From the NCBI GenBank assembly GCA_024233215.1, contig JACKPW010000020.1, positions 1-64,000 on the forward strand: 64,000 bases of DNA, written 5' to 3'. A program made the translations under genes and the position numbers. Positions 53,364-61,398 of this stretch are shown piece by piece (within the stretch, counting starts at the first letter, position 1; the number at the start of each line of letters is the position of its first letter). Below the pieces are notes generated by a model. The model did no database searches. It was not told where the DNA came from and saw only the letters and a program-made list of their open reading frames with translations. Origin of the DNA: Verrucomicrobiales bacterium. Lineage in GTDB: Bacteria; Verrucomicrobiota; Verrucomicrobiia; Limisphaerales; J093.

Positions 53364-53392
53364 GACACGGATTGACACGGATTGACACGGAT
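53364..53392. repeat. 10-bp tandem repeat GACACGGATT, about 3 units
   Basis: GACACGGATT, GACACGGATT and GACACGGAT follow each other directly. It lies 24 bp upstream of the second permease start (minus strand) inside the operon. Its function is unknown; it could affect translation of the permease by mRNA structure. Confidence 0.65.
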
Positions 53393-53476
53393 CATCATCC
53401 GGGTAGGGCCGGACTGGCGGGCCGGTTCCGTGGGAGGACAAGTGTGGATGAGGGCTTTCGTCGTGCATCCCGCCTC

Positions 53477-54409
53477 CTATTCCCGCAGTTCACGGCCGGT
53501 GAGTTGGAGGAACACGTCGTTCAGGCTCGGTTTCTTGAGGGTCACGTTCTCCGGATGGACCGGGAGGTTCAGGAGGTCGCGGAGGCATTCGGCCGGATGG
53601 CGTTCCTCGCGGGGTGACACCAGCCATTGTCGTCCGGTGCGCTGCAGGGTGGAGAACGACTCGCCAAACCCAGGCCAGGCGTCCGGTTTCGCATCGGCGA
53701 AGTCGCCTTCCAGCAGGAACAGTGCGCCTTTGCTGACGCGTTGCTGCAGTTCGGCCAGTGTGCCCTCGGCCAGGAGCCGGCCGGTGTCGATGATGCCGAT
53801 GCGCTGGCACAGCGTCTCCGCCTCCTCCAGATAGTGGGTCGTGTACAGGATGGCAGTGCCGTTCCGGGCGAGGTGTCGAATGAAGTCGAGGATGTTCTGG
53901 CGTGCCTGCGGATCGATCCCGACCGTCGGTTCGTCGAGCAGCAGGAGCCTGGGTCGATGCATCAGGGCGCAACCGATGTTGATGCGGCGCTTCATGCCGC
54001 CGGAGTACGCCTTCACGGGGTCCTTGGCGCGATCCGAAAGGGAGAGGGCTTCGAGCACCTCCGCGGCGCGGGACTTCACGGCGTGGCGGTCCAGACCGGC
54101 GAGGCGGCCCCAGAAGAGGAGGTTGTCCAGCCCGGACAGTTCCTCGTAGAGGGCCACCTCCTGGGGCACCACGCCCATCAGGCGTTGGGCGCGGACGGGA
54201 TCGGACCAGAAGTCGTGCCCTTCCACGAGCACCTGGCCGCGGTCGGGTCGCAGGAGGCCGGAGGTCATGGAGATGGTGGTGGTTTTGCCGGCGCCGTTCG
54301 GGCCAAGCAGACCGTAGATTTCGCCAGGTTCCACCTGCAGCGAAACGCCGTCCACCGCCCGGACCGGGCCGAACGTTTTCGCGAGGTCCAGCAGTTTGAG
54401 CATGGCCAT
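53477..54409 (-). CDS. ABC transporter ATP-binding protein
   Basis: The product is 310 aa. Walker A GPNGAGKTTT, Q-loop MGVVPQEVALYEELSG, signature AYSGGMKRRINIGCALMH, Walker B LLLLDEPTVGID and the H-loop TTHYLEEAE are all present. The C-terminal extension fits drug/lipid-type ABC-2 exporters. It is four bases from the HD gene and is followed by two permease genes. An alternative start two codons later is possible. Confidence 0.95.
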   Translation of the reverse strand: MAMLKLLDLAKTFGPVRAVDGVSLQVEPGEIYGLLGPNGAGKTTTISMTSGLLRPDRGQVLVEGHDFWSDPVRAQRLMGVVPQEVALYEELSGLDNLLFWGRLAGLDRHAVKSRAAEVLEALSLSDRAKDPVKAYSGGMKRRINIGCALMHRPRLLLLDEPTVGIDPQARQNILDFIRHLARNGTAILYTTHYLEEAETLCQRIGIIDTGRLLAEGTLAELQQRVSKGALFLLEGDFADAKPDAWPGFGESFSTLQRTGRQWLVSPREERHPAECLRDLLNLPVHPENVTLKKPSLNDVFLQLTGRELRE

Positions 54410-54412
54410 GCG

Positions 54413-55258
54413 TCAACCGACGTGTTGCCGGATCCGGGCGATGTTCTCCTCGATTCGTTCGAGATACCGGTTGGGGCCGTCCGGAAAGGGCTCGGCGAGG
54501 AACCGATGGAGCCCACCCAGGGTGTCGTCGAGGCGGGGGCGAACGTACTTGGCCCAGAAATCGGGGGTGCGCTGCATGAGTTCCTCCGCGCTCTTGAACT
54601 GGGTCAGGGCGGGGTTTTCACCACCGTTGTGCCGGGCGGCCTCCGCGAACTCCTCGAAGAGAATGGGCAGTTTGTCCACGTAATCCGGCGCGGCCATCTG
54701 GCCCAGGAGATCCGCCGTGGCCAGTGCACAGCCCAGGATGCGTTCCCAGTCGTTGCGGAACGGTATCTTGCCCGGTTCGGCGCCGATGCCGGTGCACTGG
54801 ATCATGTGCTGGATCGCCTGGACGTCCTCCCGGGTGAACCCCTTCATGCCGAGGCATTCGGCCGCGAACTCGGCGCTGCGCCGCACGTGGATCGGCGTGT
54901 ACTTGGCACCGGTGCCCTCGGTATCGCCCTTGCGCTTCAGATAGCCGGTGTCGTGCAGCAGGATGGCCAGCAAACCCAGCTCGAACTGGTCCCCGTTGAG
55001 CCGCGGTTCCACGCCGGCGAGGTGGCGGTTCCGGAGCAACCGGGCGAAGCAGAGGGTGCCTTGCAGGGTGTGCTCGACGTCGTGGTAAAGCGCATCGATC
55101 GGGAGGTAATTCGGATTCCCGCCGGAAAAGCAGTCGATCACCACGCCGAAGGCCCGGGGCACGATCAACCGGTTCCCTTCGGGGAACAGGCCCAGATAGA
55201 TGAGCTGAACCTCGTGGGCAACCGCCGTCGGGTCGCGCGTGTCTTCGGCAGTGAACAT
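54413..55258 (-). CDS. HD-domain protein leading the exporter operon
   Basis: The product is 281 aa. The HD metal residues His63 (ALYHDVEHTLQ) and His102-Asp103 (LLHDTGYLK) are present, with more His at HVRRSAEF and QHMIQCTG. HD proteins hydrolyse phosphate esters of nucleotides. No GGDEF or signalling partner is fused. Its stop is 3 bp before the ABC ATPase start, so co-regulation with the exporter is likely, but the chemical link is unknown. Confidence 0.88.
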   Translation of the reverse strand: MFTAEDTRDPTAVAHEVQLIYLGLFPEGNRLIVPRAFGVVIDCFSGGNPNYLPIDALYHDVEHTLQGTLCFARLLRNRHLAGVEPRLNGDQFELGLLAILLHDTGYLKRKGDTEGTGAKYTPIHVRRSAEFAAECLGMKGFTREDVQAIQHMIQCTGIGAEPGKIPFRNDWERILGCALATADLLGQMAAPDYVDKLPILFEEFAEAARHNGGENPALTQFKSAEELMQRTPDFWAKYVRPRLDDTLGGLHRFLAEPFPDGPNRYLERIEENIARIRQHVG

Positions 55259-55360
55259 GCACCAAAGCTAGTTCAGGGCCGGCCCGCACGCACGCGAAAA
55301 TCAGCAGGCAGTCCCCGGTGCGATAGACTGGCGGGAGGCCCCCGCCCTGGCGTAGACTCG

Positions 55361-56662
55361 GTGTTCGTGGATCGAGCATCGCAACGAAATCGTACCCCGG
55401 GTCGCCGACCGCCGGGGCCGTTTGGCCCCCGGCCCCCGCGGGCGGCCGATCGGGCCCCGAAGTGGGAACGCAAGGTCTGGGCTCCGCCGCCGGAAAGTGC
55501 CGCCTGGCCGGTGCCGTGGGTGCAGTTGCGCTATTTCAGCAACCATCCGCACGTGTACCCCACCATGATCGGCGCGGTATCCGACGATGCCGCACCCGGC
55601 GATCTGGTGTCGGTGTTCGGCAAGGACGGCAAACCGTTCGGGGTGGGTTTGTGGAATGCCACGGCGCGGGTGCCGTTGCGCGTGATTCACCACGGTGACG
55701 GGCCTGCGGATGAGGCGCTGGTGTTGCGGCACGTGGAGGCGGCGGTCCGGTTGCGCCAGGAAGTCCTGCGATTGCCGGAGCGCACGGATGCGTATCGGGT
55801 GATCCATTCGGATGGGGACCGGTTGAGTGGCTTGGTGGTGGACCGGTATCAGGACACGTTGAGCATCGAGATCCACAGCCGGGGGATCTACCGCCGGTTG
55901 CCGCAGTGGCTGCCGTTGCTGCACCAGCGGTTGGGGACGCGGCGGGAACGGATTGTGGTGGAACCGGCCGTGGCGCGGATGGAGGGATTCGAGGCGCCGG
56001 CGGTCACCCCGCTGGGGCCCGTGCGCTTTCGCGAGCATGGCGTCCGCTATGAGGTGGACTTTGCCAGCGGGCACAAGACCGGCTTCTTCTGCGACCAGCG
56101 CGAGAACCGGCGTCGGTTGGCGGAGTTCACGCGCGGCCGGCGGGTGCTGGACCTCTGCTGCTACACGGGGGGGTTCGCCGTGGCGGCGAAGGTGCTGGGA
56201 GAGGCGGCGGAAGTGACGGGCGTGGATCTCGACGAGGCGGCCGTGGCTCAAGCCCGGCGCAACGCGAACCTGAACCAGGCCCGCATTCGCTGGGTGCACG
56301 CGGACGCCTTCGCCTTTGCCCGGCAGATGCAGCAGAACGGGGAGCAGTTTGACGTGGTGGTGCTGGACCCTCCCAAGTTGATTGAGACCCGCGAGGAGGC
56401 CCCCGAGGGCTTGCGCAAGTACGAGGACTTGAACGCGCTGGCGATGCGTCTGCTGGCGCCGGACGGCCTGCTGGTGACCTGTTCGTGCTCCGGGTTGCTG
56501 GAGGCGGAGGAGTTCGAGCGGATGGTGATCCGAATGGCGCATCGGCTGGACCTTCGCCTGCAAATCCTGGATCGCACCGGCGCGGGCCCGGATCATCCCG
56601 TGCTTTCGAACTGTCCCGAAAGCCGTTATCTCAAGCTCCTTTGGACACGGCGCGTGGGGTGA
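55361..56662 (+). CDS. RlmI-like class I SAM rRNA methyltransferase
   Basis: The product is 433 aa with a GTG start at 55361 (another GTG two codons on). Residues 1-60 are basic and Pro-rich. A PUA-like domain follows (LRYFSNHPHVYPTMIGAV), then a linker and the methyltransferase domain with VLDLCCYTGGFAVAA, VTGVDLDEAAVA and VVVLDPPKL. CSCSG marks the cytosine-C5-type group. The C-terminus ends SNCPESRYLKLLWTRR. It probably methylates 23S rRNA C1962. It diverges from the HD gene, 102 bp apart. Confidence 0.9.
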   Translation: MFVDRASQRNRTPGRRPPGPFGPRPPRAADRAPKWERKVWAPPPESAAWPVPWVQLRYFSNHPHVYPTMIGAVSDDAAPGDLVSVFGKDGKPFGVGLWNATARVPLRVIHHGDGPADEALVLRHVEAAVRLRQEVLRLPERTDAYRVIHSDGDRLSGLVVDRYQDTLSIEIHSRGIYRRLPQWLPLLHQRLGTRRERIVVEPAVARMEGFEAPAVTPLGPVRFREHGVRYEVDFASGHKTGFFCDQRENRRRLAEFTRGRRVLDLCCYTGGFAVAAKVLGEAAEVTGVDLDEAAVAQARRNANLNQARIRWVHADAFAFARQMQQNGEQFDVVVLDPPKLIETREEAPEGLRKYEDLNALAMRLLAPDGLLVTCSCSGLLEAEEFERMVIRMAHRLDLRLQILDRTGAGPDHPVLSNCPESRYLKLLWTRRVG

Positions 56663-56753
56663 GGGTTCGTTTTGACCGCGGTTGGTTGACTGTGCGACAA
56701 CGGTGAAGGCACGGCCCGTCCGAACCGGTGGTGGCCGGCCCCATTGACGCTAT

Positions 56754-57245
56754 ATGCAGACTGTTCCGATCGAGACCGTGGAGGCTGTTTGGCAGGAACT
56801 GGGTCAGCTGACCCAGGAACAAGCCGGGGAAATGGCCCAGCGCATGCAGGACGAGCAACCCGCCATCCTGATCTATCTGTTGACCGCCGAGGAGGTGGAG
56901 GACGAGGTGGACGCGGAGCAGGGGTGGTTGCTGGAAACCGGCGCGGTGATCTGCGAGGTGCTACGGCGCGTGGCGGACGGGGACCTGCCGGAGGTGACCG
57001 TCGAGGATCTGGACGCGGCGGAACAGGCCAACATCCGGTTCCTGGAGGAACTCGAAGAGGGTTCCGAAATGGACTACGAGGATGCGGTGAAGGGGATGAT
57101 GGACGGCTACAATCAGATGCCGCTGCTTGGTTCCATCCTGGAACGTTTCATGAGCGGGCTGGAACCGGGGGAACTGGAGCCACCGGTCGATTTCGGGATG
57201 GCCCTGCTGCGGGTGAAGACGGTCATCGACTGTCTCGACCGGTAG
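56754..57245 (+). CDS. Unknown acidic protein
   Basis: The product is 163 aa, with no signal peptide or transmembrane helix. It is highly acidic (EEVEDEVDAEQGWL, then EELEEGSEMDYEDAV) and seems mostly helical. I do not recognise a family. The ATG at 56754 fits the start of continuous coding-type amino acid content. It is 91 bp downstream of the RlmI-like gene in the same direction. Confidence 0.72.
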   Translation: MQTVPIETVEAVWQELGQLTQEQAGEMAQRMQDEQPAILIYLLTAEEVEDEVDAEQGWLLETGAVICEVLRRVADGDLPEVTVEDLDAAEQANIRFLEELEEGSEMDYEDAVKGMMDGYNQMPLLGSILERFMSGLEPGELEPPVDFGMALLRVKTVIDCLDR

Positions 57246-57272
57246 CGCGGATCGCGGTACGGGTGCGTAGCC

Positions 57273-57316
57273 GCCGACATCAGTCGGCGCGCACCAACTC
57301 GGGAGGGAATCCGAGT
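57273..57316. repeat. Tandem hairpin repeat GCCGAC/GTCGGC
   Basis: GCCGAC-ATCA-GTCGGC (57273-57288) is a perfect six-base-pair hairpin. ACTCGG/CCGAGT (57297-57316) is a second one. A GTAGC precedes. The same order is seen near 38079. It lies between convergent genes. Confidence 0.6.
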
Positions 57317-57403
57317 ATGCGGACCGGGGTCAGCGGCTGGGGACCCCGCTGCAGTGTGCCAGGTCCAGAAACGGCACCGGATGGGCTTGGCCGGACTCCC
57401 GAC

Positions 57404-57829
57404 CTACCCCTGATCGCGGCTTCGTTCGCGGTCGCGATCGCGGTCGCGATCACCGCCTCCCCGCCGAAAGCGACGCGGTGGATTCGAACCGCCTCCACTG
57501 CCGCTGGCAGGGAGCAGGTCACGGAGGAGCACGCCGGCGACGGCGATGGCCAGGACGAGGCCGAGTGACCAATGTGGGTGAACCATGAGCAGTCCGGCGA
57601 GCAGGGGCAATACGAGGGGGAGCATGCTGGCGAGGCTGTCGCGTCCGGCCGCCCGGACCAGCATCAGGAATCCCGCGGACAGCGCGATCATGCCGCCGAG
57701 ACCGTGGATCAGGCTGTTCAGGGAAAGCTCCAGCAGCGGCAGCCCGGTGTGGCTGCTGTTGGCGATCGCAATGAGCAGAAGCGCGAGAACGGCGAAGAAG
57801 AGGGCGACGAGCAAATACTTGAGGCGCAT
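57404..57829 (-). CDS. Small membrane protein with Arg/Asp tail
   Basis: The product is 141 aa with about four transmembrane helices (from MRLKYLLVALFFAVLALLL to LVLAIAVAGVLLRDLLP) and an odd C-terminal tail of alternating Asp and Arg (DRDRDRDRERSRDQG). I do not recognise a family. The start at 57829 puts a helix directly after a Lys/Arg start; an ATG seven codons upstream is possible. The tail's repetitive code may be slippage-prone. Confidence 0.7.
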   Translation of the reverse strand: MRLKYLLVALFFAVLALLLIAIANSSHTGLPLLELSLNSLIHGLGGMIALSAGFLMLVRAAGRDSLASMLPLVLPLLAGLLMVHPHWSLGLVLAIAVAGVLLRDLLPASGSGGGSNPPRRFRRGGGDRDRDRDRERSRDQG

Positions 57830-57955
57830 AACGGCCAGAACCTGCCGCACGATGTCGGTCGCTTCAATGACAGATTCGTGAGGATCGAACGACCGGTTTT
57901 TCGGGACTTGGTCTGGTCCCGGGTTTCGTTCTTTCGGAAGGTTCCGTTCCTTCGC

Positions 57956-59197
57956 TTACCCCAGCAGTCTTTCGCCATCCACGAGCCGGAGGATTCCCAT
58001 CACGTTCAGGGCGGCCTTGGGAACGAAGGAGGTGGCGTCCATGAACTCCGGCAGCTTCGAACCGTCGGCGCTGCGTTCCGAACAGTGATCATTGTCACCG
58101 GCCGGGCCCAGACCATCCAACGTGGGCACATGGTGGCAGAGCAGGTTACCGTCGCTGATCCCGCCGCGTTCCTCCGGTTCCAGCACCTGGTCCAGATCGG
58201 CGGCTGCCGCCTGCCAGCATGCGTGGAGCCGGTCCGTTCCGGGATTGCGCGGCCAGGGCGGGCTCTCGTTGAGGAACGAGATCTCGGTTCGACAAGCCCA
58301 GCCGTCGCTCGCCGCGCGCACATCGCCGACCCCGGCAAGAGCCTCCAAAGCCGTCCGGGTTTGTTGCTGAACCGCCGGATCGAAACAGCGGAACTCGCCG
58401 TCGGCAACCGCCTCGTGGGGTACGCGATTGACGGAAACGCCGCCGCTGATGGTGCCGATGTTGAACGTCAAGCGCCGGTCGGGGTCGTTCATGGACTCGA
58501 TGCGTTCGATGAGGCGGGCCAGTTGGCGAATGGCGCTCGCACCACGATGCGGCTTGCCCCCGGCATGGGCGGCGCGTCCGGAGACCTTCACGCGAAAGGT
58601 CAGGCGGCCCTTGCGGGCCAGTACCACCCGACGCCTCCCAGGCAGCGGGGTTTCGCCCTCAAAGACCAACGCTGCGAGGGCGCTCGTGGGGATGCGTTCG
58701 CGGGTCAGACAGCCGAAATGGGCGGACTCGGTTTCCTCGGAGGCGTTCAGGGCCACCAGCCAGTCAATGGAATCGAAGACCCGGGGGGCCAGTGCCTGCA
58801 AGGCCTGGAGGACGACAAGCGCGAGGACCGTGCCCCCCTTGATGTCGACCGTGCCGGGGCCGAAGATGCGGTCGCCCTCGGGTTGCCAGCGGAAGGCGTT
58901 CCGTTCCTCCTCCTCCGGCGGAAACACGGTGTCGAGATGCGAGACCAGGGCGAGGCTTGGGCCGCCGGGGTGGGGGCGTCGCAGAAACAGGTGGTCACCG
59001 TAGGCCGGGTTGTCGGAGGGAACGTGTTCGGCGGTGAAGCCCAGGGGGGCGAAACGGGCGGCGGTCAGTTCAGCCTGGTGGAGGACGCCCGCGCGGTTGC
59101 GGGTGTAGCTGTTGATCCCGACCAGTTCCCGCAGGATCTCGAAAGCGGCGGGACGCTGCGCTTCAAGCCAGCCGATGAGCCGATGGGGGTCTTTCAT
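57956..59197 (-). CDS. M20-family metallopeptidase (carboxypeptidase G2-like)
   Basis: The product is 413 aa. Zinc ligands and catalytic residues are visible: His87 and Asp89 in ALVSHLDTVFP, Asp118 in GTVDIKGG, and Glu154-Glu155 in NASEETES. A dimerisation domain (about 185-300) includes GRAAHAGGKPHRG. The likely activity is removal of a C-terminal residue or amide hydrolysis of a small peptide; the substrate is unknown. No signal peptide is seen. It lies downstream of the DUF1080 lipoprotein gene on the minus strand (103 bp). Confidence 0.93.
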   Translation of the reverse strand: MKDPHRLIGWLEAQRPAAFEILRELVGINSYTRNRAGVLHQAELTAARFAPLGFTAEHVPSDNPAYGDHLFLRRPHPGGPSLALVSHLDTVFPPEEEERNAFRWQPEGDRIFGPGTVDIKGGTVLALVVLQALQALAPRVFDSIDWLVALNASEETESAHFGCLTRERIPTSALAALVFEGETPLPGRRRVVLARKGRLTFRVKVSGRAAHAGGKPHRGASAIRQLARLIERIESMNDPDRRLTFNIGTISGGVSVNRVPHEAVADGEFRCFDPAVQQQTRTALEALAGVGDVRAASDGWACRTEISFLNESPPWPRNPGTDRLHACWQAAAADLDQVLEPEERGGISDGNLLCHHVPTLDGLGPAGDNDHCSERSADGSKLPEFMDATSFVPKAALNVMGILRLVDGERLLG

Positions 59198-59300
59198 GTC
59201 TCCGATGCCTGCCGATCATCACCGCGGGCTGCGTTGGCTTGCGGGCCGCGTGCCTGCACGAAGGCCGGTGAATTCCAGCCGACGCGGCCCCGGCGGGTGT

Positions 59301-59915
59301 CTACAACTCCGTGATCCGGATGTTGCGAAAGCGGACCACGGACTTCTCGTCGTGGTTCTGGAGCCCGATGTAACCGCGGGCCCGGCGCGTCGCATTGGCG
59401 TAATCCACGACCAGTTCCCCGTTCAGCACGACCTGGATCAACGATCCTTCCGCGAGGATGCGGACATGATTCCATTCGCCGGTGGGTTTGGACATGTTGC
59501 GGGAGGCGGCGATCACATCATACAGCGAGCCGGTGGGGTAACGGCCGCCCGCGCGGCCCTGGTCCGAGAGCACCTGCATCTCGTAGCCGTTGAAGCTCGG
59601 GTTCCGCTCGGTGCCCGAACGCAGCATGATGCCGCTGTTGCCGTCGATGGCAAAGTCGAGTTCCAGCAGGAAATCACCATATTCCCGCGCCGTGCGCAGC
59701 CAGGAACCGCTGACTTCGGGGTTGGTCGACCAGTCCTGGCCGTTGCGCCCGACCAGGGTGCCGTTTTCGACGGACCATTCTCCCCCATGTTCCACGACCC
59801 AGCCGGCGAGGTCGATTCCGTTGAAGAGCGCCCTGGAGTGGTCCTTGGGACGGGGACTTGAACAACCCGTCGCCAGGACCAGACCCGCCACCCCGAGCAT
59901 CAGCATCGATTTCAT
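59301..59915 (-). CDS. DUF1080 lipoprotein (second)
   Basis: The product is 204 aa. Lipoprotein signal MKSMLMLGVAGLVLATGC (Cys18) fixes the start at 59915. One DUF1080 domain follows (ALFNGIDLAGWVVEHGGEWS, then GNSGIMLRSGTERN and GEWNHVRILAEGS, RGYIGLQNHDEKSVVRFRNI). It is similar in form to the one at 17484-18170 but clearly divergent. Role in carbohydrate or glycoside breakdown in the envelope is likely from the family. Confidence 0.92.
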   Translation of the reverse strand: MKSMLMLGVAGLVLATGCSSPRPKDHSRALFNGIDLAGWVVEHGGEWSVENGTLVGRNGQDWSTNPEVSGSWLRTAREYGDFLLELDFAIDGNSGIMLRSGTERNPSFNGYEMQVLSDQGRAGGRYPTGSLYDVIAASRNMSKPTGEWNHVRILAEGSLIQVVLNGELVVDYANATRRARGYIGLQNHDEKSVVRFRNIRITEL

Positions 59916-60236
59916 GGGGCCTGTTGGTAACGGGACGGACCGGCGGTGGCGAGCCTCGATTTTCATTCCCTGGGGTGGGGAGAGCCGGGCCCGTGCCAAA
60001 GCCGTGGCGCAGCCCTCCGAGTCTGCCGCATCGCGGGTTTCCAAGCCCGCAGACCATGCGAGGGGTCGGAAGTCCTGCCGATATTGCGACCGGAGCGGGG
60101 ACGGCCCGTCCCCGGTGATATCGGCGGACAAGCCGCCGGACGCGTTGAGTTGTCGTCGCTCCCGCGAAGGAGGAGGTCTGGACGGATAACAATGCGCTTG
60201 TCGGTGTGACAGATGTTGGGTATAGGGTCGCGCAAC
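59916..60236. other. Divergent intergenic region with hairpins
   Basis: These 321 bases lie between the divergent DUF1080 and dprA genes. No gene is supported. The hairpins at 60021-60125 are listed separately. Confidence 0.5.
60021..60125. repeat. Nested hairpin repeat between divergent genes
   Basis: Three inverted pairs: GTCTGC/GCAGAC (60021-60054, with a GCGGG/CCCGC stem inside), GCCGATAT/ATATCGGC (60077-60084 and 60118-60125), and inside the latter GGGGACG/CGTCCCC around a three-base loop (60097-60113). The nested order suggests a cruciform or mRNA structure. The CAAGCCCGCAGA-type arm resembles the repeat at 3629-3646. Confidence 0.6.
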
Positions 60237-61343
60237 ATGGATTCCCACGAGGCGCTGATCGCGTTGAACATGATCGAACATGTCGGACCGGTGCGGCTGC
60301 GGCAGTTGCTCGCGCATTTCGAGGATGCGCCGGCGATTCTGGCCGCGTCGCGGTCGGCGTTGCGACGGGTGCCCGGGATTGGGGAGGACACGGCGGAGGC
60401 GATTGCCCGCTGGCAAAGTGAGGTTGATCTGGCGGCGGAGTTGCGGCGCATTGAAGCCTTCGGGTGCCATGTGTTGATCCAGTCGGACCCGGACTATCCG
60501 GAAATGCTGCGGCAACTCTACGACCCGCCGATGGTGCTTTACGTGAAAGGCACCCTCACCGCCCGGGACAAGAACGCGGTGGCGATGGTGGGATCGCGTC
60601 GAACCTCCCATTACGGGGTGGAGGTGGCCCGGAAACTTGCGTATCAACTGGCCTACGTGGGGGTGACGGTGGTGAGCGGGGGCGCTCGGGGGATTGACAG
60701 CGCGGCACATCTGGGGGCCCTGACCGCGAAGGGCCGGACCATGGCGGTGCTCGGGACCGGGATCAACCTGGTCTTTCCGCCCGAAAACCGCGAGTTGTTC
60801 GAGCGGATCACCGGCCAGGGCGCCCTGCTGACGCAGTTTCCGTTCAATCGCAAGGCCGACCGCCAGACGTTTCCCATCCGCAACCGGATCGTCGCCGGCA
60901 TGACCCTGGGAACGGTGGTGGTCGAGGGGGGGCTGAACAGCGGCGCCCTGATCACCGCCGGAATGGCGGTGGACAACGGTCGCCAGGTGTTTGCCGTGCC
61001 CGGCCGGATTGACTCCCCGCAGAGCAAGGGCTGCCACGACCTGATCAAGAAGGGGGCCAAGCTCTGCGAGAGCGCCGAGGACGTGCTCAGCGAGTTCGAG
61101 TACCTTTTTCCGGCCAGCAACCGGCCGGCGGCTGGCGCCCCGGGCGGGCCGCCGGCGGCGATGACGTTGTCCGAGAATGAAGATCGGGTGCTGGGCTGTC
61201 TGGGGGAAGCGGAAGCGGCCATGGACGAGGTCATCCGCGCCAGTGGTCTTGCCGCTTCCGCGGTATCGGTGGCCCTGCTGGGGCTGGAGATGAAACGATT
61301 GGTGAAGCAGCTTCCGGGCCGGCTCTTCGTGCGGATTCGGTGA
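60237..61343 (+). CDS. dprA: DNA-processing protein DprA
   Basis: The product is 368 aa. A SAM-like helical N-terminus (MDSHEALIALNMIEHVGP, with a GIGEDTAEAI helix-hairpin) precedes the Rossmann-like DprA core (AMVGSRRTSHYGVEVARK, then GGARGIDSAAHLGAL, GTGINLVFPPENREL and GRQVFAVPG). The C-terminal winged helix (about 305-368) follows a Pro/Ala linker. DprA loads RecA on incoming single-stranded DNA in transformation. A start eight codons upstream (60213) is possible. It diverges from the DUF1080 gene. Confidence 0.95.
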   Translation: MDSHEALIALNMIEHVGPVRLRQLLAHFEDAPAILAASRSALRRVPGIGEDTAEAIARWQSEVDLAAELRRIEAFGCHVLIQSDPDYPEMLRQLYDPPMVLYVKGTLTARDKNAVAMVGSRRTSHYGVEVARKLAYQLAYVGVTVVSGGARGIDSAAHLGALTAKGRTMAVLGTGINLVFPPENRELFERITGQGALLTQFPFNRKADRQTFPIRNRIVAGMTLGTVVVEGGLNSGALITAGMAVDNGRQVFAVPGRIDSPQSKGCHDLIKKGAKLCESAEDVLSEFEYLFPASNRPAAGAPGGPPAAMTLSENEDRVLGCLGEAEAAMDEVIRASGLAASAVSVALLGLEMKRLVKQLPGRLFVRIR

Positions 61344-61398
61344 GGCGAGGTTTTCCCTTGAACCGGCGGACGGGAAGCCCAAGGCTGGGTTGGCCGTC

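Noticed and set aside
53627..55360. Upstream 578-codon extension of the RlmI-like gene
   Set aside because: It is antisense to the ABC ATPase and HD genes. The methyltransferase family starts near 55361.
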